Assembly (NCBI GenBank): GCA_017630995.1
Contig: JAGBUD010000002.1
Span: forward strand, 1-7,469
From: Clostridia bacterium
GTDB lineage: Bacteria > Bacillota_A > Clostridia > Oscillospirales > CAG-272
Length of the DNA: 7,469 bases
Reading direction: 5' to 3'
Below, in pieces: positions 1-5,922 of this stretch (positions within the stretch are counted from its first letter, which is position 1; every line of letters starts with the position of its first letter). The notes below the pieces were generated by a model, which saw only the letters and a list, made by a program, of their open reading frames with translations, ran no database searches and was not told the origin of the DNA. The position numbers were made by a program, and so were the translations under genes.

Positions 1-1
1 T

Positions 2-676
2 CTTCTGGTTGATGATGAGCCCGAAATAAGAAACGTTTTGCGAATACTGTTCGTGAATCTCGGTAACGAGGTTATAGAGGCGCAGGACGGTGAGGCTGCC
101 ATACGCGCTGCCCGTGAAACGCCCGATATTGATATTTGCATAATGGATATAATGATGCCCAAAATGTCGGGCATTGCCGCAACCGCGGAGATTCGCAAGT
201 TTTCCGACGTGCCGATTCTCTTTTTGACGGCAAAATCTCTTGACGACGATAAGTTCGACGCTTACACGGCGGGCGGTGACGACTACATCGTAAAGCCGTT
301 TGCTCCGCGCGACCTCGTGATGAAAGCCACCGCGCTTTCGAGAAGATACAACCGATATTCCGCAAAGGAGCTTGAGGTTGATGCAATAGGCTTGCCCTGC
401 GGTGTTATACTTAATCCCTCAAAGAGAGAGGTTTTGAAAAACGGAGAGCCCATCGATATAAGAGATAAGGAGCTTGAGGTTCTTATATACCTTGCACAGC
501 ACAGAGGGAAAACGGTTTCCGCCGCCGAGCTTTATGAATCGGTATGGCAGGAAATTCCGTTAGGGTCATCGGCTAACACCGTAACGGTCCACATTTTGAA
601 CATAAGACGCAAGCTTGGGGATAACTCGTCGAAGATAATCAGAACCGTTTGGGGAAGGGGATATCAGATTGATTAA
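2..676 (+). CDS. OmpR/PhoB-family response regulator, 5' end cut by window edge
   Basis: DNA-binding response regulator partnered with the kinase that follows. The reading frame is open to the window edge and begins LLVDDEPEIRNVL, the first strand and acidic pocket of a receiver domain, so the true start lies just upstream and the in-frame TTG at 38 is internal. In the visible 224 residues the phospho-acceptor Asp is residue 49 (codon 146-148, in IMDIMMPKMSG), with the conserved Thr at about 76 (FLTAKS) and Lys at about 98 (YIVKPF). Family members have this Asp near 51-54, so only about 3-5 codons are missing. Residues ~130-224 form a winged-helix transcriptional-regulator domain ending in the typical RTVWGRGYQID. 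It should bind promoter DNA as a phosphorylated dimer. The last 8 bases overlap the kinase gene, indicating translational coupling. Its targets cannot be read from the window; the downstream acetyltransferase is a candidate. Confidence 0.95.
   Translation, partial: LLVDDEPEIRNVLRILFVNLGNEVIEAQDGEAAIRAARETPDIDICIMDIMMPKMSGIAATAEIRKFSDVPILFLTAKSLDDDKFDAYTAGGDDYIVKPFAPRDLVMKATALSRRYNRYSAKELEVDAIGLPCGVILNPSKREVLKNGEPIDIRDKELEVLIYLAQHRGKTVSAAELYESVWQEIPLGSSANTVTVHILNIRRKLGDNSSKIIRTVWGRGYQID
651..660 (+). promoter_or_regulatory. Ribosome binding site for the TTG-started kinase gene
   Basis: A purine run GGGGAAGGGG inside the 3' end of the regulator gene ends 8 bases before the TTG at 669. No ATG or GTG lies in frame nearby, and the residues right after the TTG are a short basic stretch followed by the first membrane helix, as expected for a kinase N-terminus. 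This site decides the start. Confidence 0.65.
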
Positions 677-2225
677 GGGATACTTTAAGAAAGCAACCGC
701 CTATCTTCTCTCCCTTCGAGTCAGATTTTTCTTGCTTCTTGTAATTGTTTTCGGCATCGGAGTTTCTATTTTCTTTTTGACGCATTTTGCGGCGTTCAAT
801 TATATCAATACCGTGTATACGAGTGAGGAAAGTAAAAAGGCGAGGGAGCGTGAATTCATACGAGATCTCCAATCCTACGTCGTGGCAAACGACATTTCCT
901 CGGAGCAAACGGGAAAGATATCCGAATGGACAAAGGCTAATAAGTACGTATATCTTTTGATTTACAAGGACGACCAGCTTTTCTATACCTCGGACGACCC
1001 GCCCGTAGAAGATAAAGTGCCCGAGGAAGAGCAGCCGAAAGAGCCCGACGACGCCCCGACGGAAGATGAGGGCGACGAATCCGATAGCACAGACGGAGAG
1101 GAGCCGAGCGGTGACGAAACCGCAGGTGACGGTGAGACGTCGGAGGATAATGGCGAAGCCGAAAGCGGCGATGATAAGGACAAGGAAGACAAAGAGGATA
1201 AAGAGCCGGGCGGTGTTACGGTTGACTACCCAACCCGCGAGGAATTATTTGAGTATGCCAAGAAAAACGAGCTTTATCCGCTTGAGCTTACCGACGGTAC
1301 AATGCTTGCTTCGCTGACGGAGTTTACGGAATATCTTTATTACGACGTCGCCAACATAACGGCTATGGTAGTTGCGATACTTTTCATCATCGTGACGATA
1401 ATACTTTACTTCCAGCTCGTGATAAACAGAATGATAAGGCTCGGCAGCGACGTAAATAAAATCGCAGCGGGCGACATGACGCACAAAATTAAAACGCGCG
1501 GAAACGATGAGATTTCCAAACTTTCGAAAAACGTTGACGAGATGAGAAATTCGATTATAAGAAATCTCAAAAAGGAGAGGGAAGCGCTGGAGTCCAACTC
1601 CGAGCTTATAACGTCTATGTCGCACGACATAAGAACGCCCTTGACGGTTCTTCTCGGATATATAGACGTTATGCAAGCAAGGTCCGCGGGTGACGAGGAA
1701 ATGCAAAACTATCTTTCTGCCGCGGAATCGACCGCGCTGCGTCTTAAAAAGCTTTCCGACGATATGTTTGGATATTTCCTCGTATTTGGAAATTCCGAGA
1801 TGGAGATAGCAGCGGAATCATATGACGCAATAACCTTGATTGACCAAATGCTCTCGGAGCACGTAATGCTTATGAAGGAATCGGGATATAACGTTCAGCT
1901 TTACGGATTCGATTACGTCGGTCTCTCCGGTGTTCAAGTAAAAACGGACGCGCAAAAGCTCGTCAGAATTTTCGACAACGTTTTCTCCAATATATACAAA
2001 TATGCGGATAAGAACCAACCCGTGTCAATTTATATTGAGGGTGACAAGGACTCTGCACGTATTAAAATTGAGAATTTTATTCTTTCGGACGTTGGCAAGG
2101 TTGAGAGCAACGGCATAGGATTAAAGACGTGTAAGAAGCTCGGAGAATATATCGGCGCGGGCTTTGATGCAAAAACGGAAAATGATAAATTTGTTGTTGA
2201 TATCGTTCTTGAGTGTCATCGCTAA
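669..2225 (+). CDS. Membrane sensor histidine kinase with acidic extracellular insert and shortened ATP lid
   Basis: Sensor kinase expected to phosphorylate the upstream regulator; 518 residues, TTG start. Domain order: TM1 at ~19-39; extracellular sensor at ~40-228; TM2 at ~229-251; HAMP at ~250-302; dimerisation/phosphotransfer helix with H-box SMSHDIRTPLTVLLGY, phospho-acceptor His319 (codon 1623-1625); ATPase domain at ~385-515. The N box is clear (RIFDNVFSNIYKYA, Asn437/Asn441), and the G2 box is NGIGLKTCKKL (481-491). Two oddities are visible. Residues 114-180 are about half Asp/Glu (33 of 67), an insert inside the extracellular domain. Between the strand IKIEN (ending at 469) and the G2 box there are only about 12 residues, so the usual DxGxG G1 box and F box are absent. 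My recollection is that similar short-lid kinases occur in Clostridia, so I infer a family variant rather than a broken gene. The stimulus is unknown; an acidic sensor would fit cations or cationic peptides. Confidence 0.93.
   Translation: MIKGYFKKATAYLLSLRVRFFLLLVIVFGIGVSIFFLTHFAAFNYINTVYTSEESKKAREREFIRDLQSYVVANDISSEQTGKISEWTKANKYVYLLIYKDDQLFYTSDDPPVEDKVPEEEQPKEPDDAPTEDEGDESDSTDGEEPSGDETAGDGETSEDNGEAESGDDKDKEDKEDKEPGGVTVDYPTREELFEYAKKNELYPLELTDGTMLASLTEFTEYLYYDVANITAMVVAILFIIVTIILYFQLVINRMIRLGSDVNKIAAGDMTHKIKTRGNDEISKLSKNVDEMRNSIIRNLKKEREALESNSELITSMSHDIRTPLTVLLGYIDVMQARSAGDEEMQNYLSAAESTALRLKKLSDDMFGYFLVFGNSEMEIAAESYDAITLIDQMLSEHVMLMKESGYNVQLYGFDYVGLSGVQVKTDAQKLVRIFDNVFSNIYKYADKNQPVSIYIEGDKDSARIKIENFILSDVGKVESNGIGLKTCKKLGEYIGAGFDAKTENDKFVVDIVLECHR
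1008..1208 (+). other. Acidic low-complexity segment of the kinase sensor domain
   Basis: Codes for kinase residues 114-180, which contain 33 Asp/Glu and only 6 Lys among 67 residues, the rest mostly Gly, Ser, Thr and Pro. It lies between the two membrane helices, so it faces outside the cell. It is flanked by ordinary folded sequence (YVYLLIYKDDQLFYTSD before, YPLELTDGTMLASL after), which makes it an insert within the sensor rather than a terminal tail. Confidence 0.85.
1179..1205 (+). repeat. Three 9-base tandem repeats coding Asp-Lys-Glu
   Basis: GACAAGGAA, GACAAAGAG and GATAAAGAG stand in tandem and code DKE three times at kinase residues 171-179. The copies differ only at third codon positions. 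The unit length keeps frame, so a gain or loss of copies would only change the length of the acidic insert. Confidence 0.7.
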
Positions 2226-2269
2226 AAAATGAGAAATTTTGCCTATTTTGTAAATAAAGGTTTGCATAT

Positions 2270-3196
2270 ATGACTAAAATTGTAAAAAACAAGCTCTCTT
2301 TTGCTTCAGCTGAAGCATTTGATTTTGACGCAAACGTCTCCAGCTTTGAAAGAGAACAGATTGAAGAAATAATATCCTTTTATAAAGAAAATGCCGCAGA
2401 CGACGTTGAATATGCGTTTGCTTTGTCGTGCGGCTGCCTTTGCGTCAGAATTTTTGATATGGGCAGATATTCGTTTCTCTTCCCTTATGAGCTTACCGAG
2501 GAATCGGATATTTGCGGCGCGGTGGAGGATATGCTTTACTATGCCGTGCTTGAGGAAATACCGATGGTTATCTCAAACGTCGAAAGGGAGCAGCTTGCTA
2601 TGATTTTCGATTTTGGATATAGGCATATTGATGTTGATGCAGATTCTCCCGACGGCTCGACCTACCGCGTTAAAATCAAAAACGAGCGCATGCTTCTATC
2701 GGATATCCCAAGCGTTGTTGCTGATGAAATTTCGCTATCCTCGTTCAATTCGGGTGATGCGTCTCCTTATGCGGAGCTTTGCCGCGACGAAGAGAATAAT
2801 CGCTTTTGGGGATACGATTATCGCGAGGATTTTCCTCAAAATGCAAATGACGATTGGTTTTTGCGGGTCGCAAACGCTGAAAACGACTCTGCGACGGCGC
2901 TCATTCTTGCAGTAAGACTTTCGGGAGAGCTTATCGGTGAGGCAACCTTACATAATTTTGACGGACGCGGCGGTGCTGACGTTGGCATAAGAATTCTTCC
3001 GCGTTTTCAGAAAAAAGGATATGCAAAAAGGGCGCTCGAGCTTCTTTTCTCGCTTTCGCGTGATATCGGGCTTATAACCTTGTTTGCACGCATAAAGAAC
3101 GAGAATACACCGTCTGTAGCACTTTTTTCTCGCATTGCTTCCCCCTCTGCCGATGACGGAGAAGCGACGCTTTTTGAGATAAATCTTTACGAATAA
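2270..3196 (+). CDS. Two-domain GNAT-family N-acetyltransferase
   Basis: Predicted cytosolic acyl-CoA-dependent N-acetyltransferase, 308 residues, ATG start with a modest AAAGG site 9 bases upstream. The C-terminal half (~150-308) is a GNAT domain: motif A reads RILPRFQKKGYAKRAL (241-256), with the acetyl-CoA pyrophosphate loop QKKGYA at 247-252, followed by ARIKNENTPSVALFSRI, the Asn-rich motif B region near the active site. The segment YAELCRDEENNRFWGYDYRED (167-187) resembles a block I have seen in clostridial GNAT proteins. The N-terminal half (~1-140), including FLFPYELTEESD and EEIPMVISNVEREQL, resembles the DUF2156-like half-GNAT fold, so this may be a tandem GNAT; that part is inference. 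The substrate cannot be told. It follows the kinase after 44 bases with no terminator and ends just before one, so it probably shares the operon and may be its output or a hitchhiker. Confidence 0.85.
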   Translation: MTKIVKNKLSFASAEAFDFDANVSSFEREQIEEIISFYKENAADDVEYAFALSCGCLCVRIFDMGRYSFLFPYELTEESDICGAVEDMLYYAVLEEIPMVISNVEREQLAMIFDFGYRHIDVDADSPDGSTYRVKIKNERMLLSDIPSVVADEISLSSFNSGDASPYAELCRDEENNRFWGYDYREDFPQNANDDWFLRVANAENDSATALILAVRLSGELIGEATLHNFDGRGGADVGIRILPRFQKKGYAKRALELLFSLSRDIGLITLFARIKNENTPSVALFSRIASPSADDGEATLFEINLYE

Positions 3197-3218
3197 AAGG
3201 GTAAAACGAATATAAATT

Positions 3219-3260
3219 AAGCCTATTCACTCACGGTTTGGAGGAATAGGCTTTGTTTTA
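3219..3260. terminator. Shared hairpin terminator between convergent genes
   Basis: Arms AAGCCTATTC (3219-3228) and GAATAGGCTT (3244-3253) pair perfectly; CTC/GAG (3230-3232 with 3241-3243) can extend the stem past one bulged A. On the plus strand it is followed by a T-rich run (TTGTTTTA), so it should end the regulator-kinase-acetyltransferase transcript. Read from the minus strand it lies directly after the GTPase stop codon and is followed by TTAATTTATA, a weaker tract, so it may act in both directions. Confidence 0.8.
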
Positions 3261-5828
3261 TTTTATATTGCTGATTACGTCGTCTATTTCTTTTGAAAAT
3301 GCGTTCATTTCGAGCGCAAATTCTCTCGCGCTTACGCGAAGCGCGCCGCTTCCGAGAATCATCATTTGCTCGTGCTGGTCGTTGGTAACAACCCTGACGG
3401 TATTTTTCTGCGCGAGCTTGTGAACCGTTTTCTCGATAAAGGAGTCTGCAGTTTCTGATTCCTTTGTGAAAACTATGCTCACGTCTCCGAGATTTTCGGA
3501 GCTACCCTCGCCCCCGTGTCGCTTATACGCGTCAAAAGCAATGATTATTTTGCATCTCTTGAACGAGGAGTAGTTGCAAGCAAGACGTGCAAGTATATCT
3601 CTTGCAAGCGATATGTCCTTATCTGCATACGAGCGAAGAAAATCCCAAGCGAAAATGAGATTGTAGCCATCTATGACGAGGTAGTTATCACCCTTTGGCT
3701 TTTCCTTTTTGGGCTTGTATTCGTTCTTCTTTTCGCCAGATGAGTTTTCGGACTTTTCGCTGATTTTTCTCGGCTTGATTTTTCCGTAGGTTGCTTCGAA
3801 TATTGCCATTAGCGCCTTGTCCTCTGCCTCGGCAGATTCGAATTTTGTCTTCGTTTGGCGAACGGCTCTGTTTTCAAGCAGTGTTTCCTCGCGTGAATCG
3901 GCGGCTCCAAGGTGCATCATCTCGTCTGCCTCCTGCCAAGGAACAACGTATCCCGCTCCGTTTTTGCAGAAAACCGAGTTTGCGGTGTTTCTTTCGTCAA
4001 GCTCGGGATTGTATGCCTTTTCCGCGATTATCTTTTCTGCATTGTGGCAGGGACGGTAAGGGCCTATTTCAAGCGTGAGCTTTCCCTCGCCCTTTGTAAA
4101 GGCGCGGAGTGCCGTTGCGTATGAGCGCATTGTGTAAACGGGGCAGTTTCCCTTGAGTGTTGCCGTATCTCCGTCTATTTCGGGCGGGTCGGCATAACCG
4201 CCCATTTCCTCAACGTTGAGCATAGCTCTGCCGAGAAATTCGCGCGGAAGCTCTATTTTAAAGTTAAACGTAGGCTCAAGCAGCACCGACTTTGCTTTCA
4301 TAAGACCTTGTCTTATTGCGCGGTAGGTTGCTTGTCGGAAATCTCCGCCCTCCGTGTGCTTTATGTGTGCTTTTCCTGCAACTAGTGTTATTTTAACGTC
4401 GGTCAGCGGTGCGCCGATAAGAACGCCCCTGTGCCGCTTTTCTTCAATGTGTGATATTATGAGTCTTTGCCAATTTGCCGCAAGTGCGTCGGTTGAGCAG
4501 TCTGTAGCGGTAACTATGCCGCTGCCCTCGGGGAGCGGCTCTATTAGGAGATGCACCTCTGCGTAATGGCGGAGCGGCTCGAAATGTCCTCTGCCAAAAA
4601 CCTCGTCCTCAACGGTTTCCTTATAAAGTATGCTTCCCTCGTCAAAGCTGACGGTAATTCCGAGTCGCTCGGAGATAAGCTCGCGGATAACCTCAAGCTG
4701 TATTTCTCCCATTAGGCGAATGCTGATATCTTTTGTCCTGTCGTCAAACGCAAGCGAAAGGCTGGGATCCTCCTCGGCAAGCGAAAGGAGCTTGGGATAG
4801 GTCTCTTGCGGGGAAACGTTTGCAGGTAAAATTATGCGATAATTTAACACGGGTGAGAGCGTTGTTTCGTCAACACGCTCAAATCCTATTCCTCCGCCGG
4901 CTTCAGTATGCTCGGGGCCGAGCAGGGCGCAAACGGTGCCGGGTGCCACCTCGCGCTTCGATTTGAATTTTTCGCCCGAATAAACTCTGATTTCTTCTAT
5001 TTTTTCAGAAAACACCTCACCGGAATGCGTGCGCACGTTTATGGTGTCCTTGCATGCGAGCGTGCCACCGGTTACCTTAACGAAAGAGAGCCTACGCGCG
5101 TTTTTATCTCTCGTTATTTTGTAAACCTTGGCGCCGCAAAGCTTTTCGGGATAATGGGGCATTTTTGTATATCGGTCTATTGCGGAAAGCAGCTCCTTTA
5201 TTCCCACCATCTTCAGCGCCGATCCGAAAAAGCAGGGAAATAATTTGGAGGAATATATTGCATCGGTAATTGACTTGTCGCAAATGCTTCCGCTTTCGAA
5301 ATATTCCGCCATCAAGTCCTCGTCTGCGCCCGCGCAATCCTCAAGGGTGTTTTCGACGGTGGAGAAATCGGCAAGAGCAGGGGATAGAAGAAGCCTTAAT
5401 TCACGCATAAGCTCTTGGCGAGTTTTTTCGGAAATATCGGTTTTGTTAACGAAAATGAACGTGGGAATTTTTCTTGCGCGCAAAAGCTGCCAAATCGTCT
5501 TGGTGTGAGATTGAACTCCGTCACACGCGTTTATTATCAGTATTGCGTAGTCCTCTATTGAAAGTGCGCGCTCGGCCTCGCAAGAAAAATCTATGTGTCC
5601 CGGGGTGTCGATCAAGGTTATGGTTGCACTTGGCGTTGTTATAATCGCTTGCTTTGAAAAAATTGTAATACCTCTTTCGCGCTCAAGCGAATAGGTGTCA
5701 AGAAAGCTATCGCGCTTATCAACTCTGCCGAGCTTGTCGGTTGTTCCGGAGGAATATAAGAGTGCTTCCGAAAGGGTTGTTTTTCCCGCGTCAACGTGTG
5801 CGAGTATTCCTATAACCAGATTTTTCAC
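3258..5828 (-). CDS. TetM/EF-G-like translational GTPase fused to a C-terminal YacP/Rae1-like NYN ribonuclease domain
   Basis: 856 residues against about 640 for TetM. The N-terminal ~600 residues are a complete ribosome-binding GTPase: G1 AHVDAGKTT (10-18), G2 RGITI (Thr55), G3 DTPGH (74-78), G4 NKTD (128-131), G5 GSAL (202-205), then EF-G-like domains II (~231-310), III (~329-400), IV (~400-515) and V (~516-595). The HVDAGKTT and LGRVDKRDS-type stretches are closer to TetM than to EF-G. The domain IV tip (484-497) reads AGKAHIKHTEGGDF, not the TetM YSPVST motif. A family-looking region (~600-680) and a Lys/Glu/Ser-rich linker (~681-713) lead to a NYN domain (714-856): VIDGYNLI (Asp720), IIIAFDAYKR (Asp766), VIFTKE-like VFTKESETADSFIEK (Glu792, Asp795), VVTNDQ (Asp817), and GSGALRVSAREF, all in YacP/Rae1 order. 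All four acidic positions are kept. I infer a GTP-dependent factor that enters the A site and cuts mRNA. The start is GTG. A terminator separates it from the methyltransferase gene upstream. Confidence 0.92.
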   Translation of the reverse strand: MKNLVIGILAHVDAGKTTLSEALLYSSGTTDKLGRVDKRDSFLDTYSLERERGITIFSKQAIITTPSATITLIDTPGHIDFSCEAERALSIEDYAILIINACDGVQSHTKTIWQLLRARKIPTFIFVNKTDISEKTRQELMRELRLLLSPALADFSTVENTLEDCAGADEDLMAEYFESGSICDKSITDAIYSSKLFPCFFGSALKMVGIKELLSAIDRYTKMPHYPEKLCGAKVYKITRDKNARRLSFVKVTGGTLACKDTINVRTHSGEVFSEKIEEIRVYSGEKFKSKREVAPGTVCALLGPEHTEAGGGIGFERVDETTLSPVLNYRIILPANVSPQETYPKLLSLAEEDPSLSLAFDDRTKDISIRLMGEIQLEVIRELISERLGITVSFDEGSILYKETVEDEVFGRGHFEPLRHYAEVHLLIEPLPEGSGIVTATDCSTDALAANWQRLIISHIEEKRHRGVLIGAPLTDVKITLVAGKAHIKHTEGGDFRQATYRAIRQGLMKAKSVLLEPTFNFKIELPREFLGRAMLNVEEMGGYADPPEIDGDTATLKGNCPVYTMRSYATALRAFTKGEGKLTLEIGPYRPCHNAEKIIAEKAYNPELDERNTANSVFCKNGAGYVVPWQEADEMMHLGAADSREETLLENRAVRQTKTKFESAEAEDKALMAIFEATYGKIKPRKISEKSENSSGEKKNEYKPKKEKPKGDNYLVIDGYNLIFAWDFLRSYADKDISLARDILARLACNYSSFKRCKIIIAFDAYKRHGGEGSSENLGDVSIVFTKESETADSFIEKTVHKLAQKNTVRVVTNDQHEQMMILGSGALRVSAREFALEMNAFSKEIDDVISNIK
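3261..3689 (-). other. NYN (YacP/Rae1-like) nuclease domain within the GTPase fusion
   Basis: Codes for residues 714-856. From memory, B. subtilis YacP/Rae1 carries the same landmarks in the same order: an initial VDGYN strand, FDA, an FTKExETADxxIE block, a V-T-S/N-D strand and a GxGALRxSARE helix start. In that protein the fold is a stand-alone endoribonuclease of about 170 residues acting in the ribosomal A site. Here it is in frame with the GTPase with no stop or restart between, after a charged linker. Confidence 0.85.
4338..4379 (-). other. Domain IV tip loop of the GTPase (A-site probe)
   Basis: Codes for residues 484-497. In EF-G and TetM this loop reaches the decoding centre; TetM has YSPVST there, which displaces tetracycline. 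Here the loop reads HIKHTEGGDF, with two His and no Tyr-Ser-Pro-Val, and is followed by the conserved block LLEPTFNFKIELP. The loop therefore does not support a tetracycline-protection role. Confidence 0.7.
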
Positions 5829-5835
5829 GTCTATT

Positions 5836-5842
5836 CCTCCTT
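5836..5842 (-). promoter_or_regulatory. Strong ribosome binding site for the GTG-started GTPase gene
   Basis: On the minus strand AAGGAGG stands 7 bases before the GTG at 5826-5828. The first residues after this GTG (KNLVIGILAHVDAGKT) match the usual N-terminus of TetM-like GTPases, so the site and the homology agree on the start. Confidence 0.85.
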
Positions 5843-5865
5843 TCCTTTTTTATTTCCTTTTACAA

Positions 5866-5879
5866 TGATAATTTTATCA
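5866..5879. promoter_or_regulatory. Short palindrome upstream of the GTPase gene, possible operator
   Basis: TGATAA-TT-TTATCA, a 14-base near-perfect palindrome, lies about 38 bases before the GTPase start, where a promoter or operator would be expected, and abuts the outer arm of the terminator. It is AT-rich and short, so chance is quite possible. I see no convincing -35/-10 pair around it. Confidence 0.25.
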
Positions 5880-5919
5880 AAAAGCCTCATTCGTCTTGTT
5901 TGAATAAGCGAGGCTTTTT
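5879..5919 (-). terminator. Hairpin terminator after the methyltransferase gene
   Basis: Arms AAAAAGCCTC (5879-5888) and GAGGCTTTTT (5910-5919) pair over 10 bases; ATTC/GAAT inside can extend the stem with a small bulge. On the minus strand it follows the methyltransferase stop by 3 bases and ends in TTTTTGATAAAA. It should separate the two minus-strand genes, or allow partial read-through into the GTPase gene 50 bases further on. Confidence 0.8.
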
Positions 5920-5922
5920 ATG

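Noticed and set aside
38..676. TTG at 38 as the start of the response regulator
   Set aside because: The frame stays open to the window edge and the 12 codons before it code LLVDDEPEIRNV, an essential part of the receiver domain; the gene simply begins outside the window.
983..1192. Minus-strand Ser/Pro-rich reading frame of 69 codons
   Set aside because: It is the mirror of the Asp/Glu-rich codons of the kinase (GAY/GAR read backwards give Ser codons) and has no support of its own.
2226..2269. A separate promoter or terminator between kinase and acetyltransferase genes
   Set aside because: Only an AT-rich stretch with no GC-containing hairpin; the possible TTGCCT/TTGCAT pair matches poorly and would put the transcript start on or after the ATG.
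3791..4124. Several overlapping plus-strand open frames opposite the GTPase gene
   Set aside because: No recognisable motif; they are antisense to a long conserved gene and their Cys/Phe/Arg-rich composition is typical of shadow frames.
3258..5828. Calling the GTPase a tet(M) tetracycline-resistance gene
   Set aside because: The overall fold is TetM-like but the domain IV loop lacks the tetracycline-displacing motif and a nuclease domain is fused; resistance is not supported by the sequence.
5844..5880. A sigma-A promoter for the GTPase gene
   Set aside because: TTGATA and TATCAT elements occur but not at a workable spacing on the minus strand, so I did not annotate a promoter.
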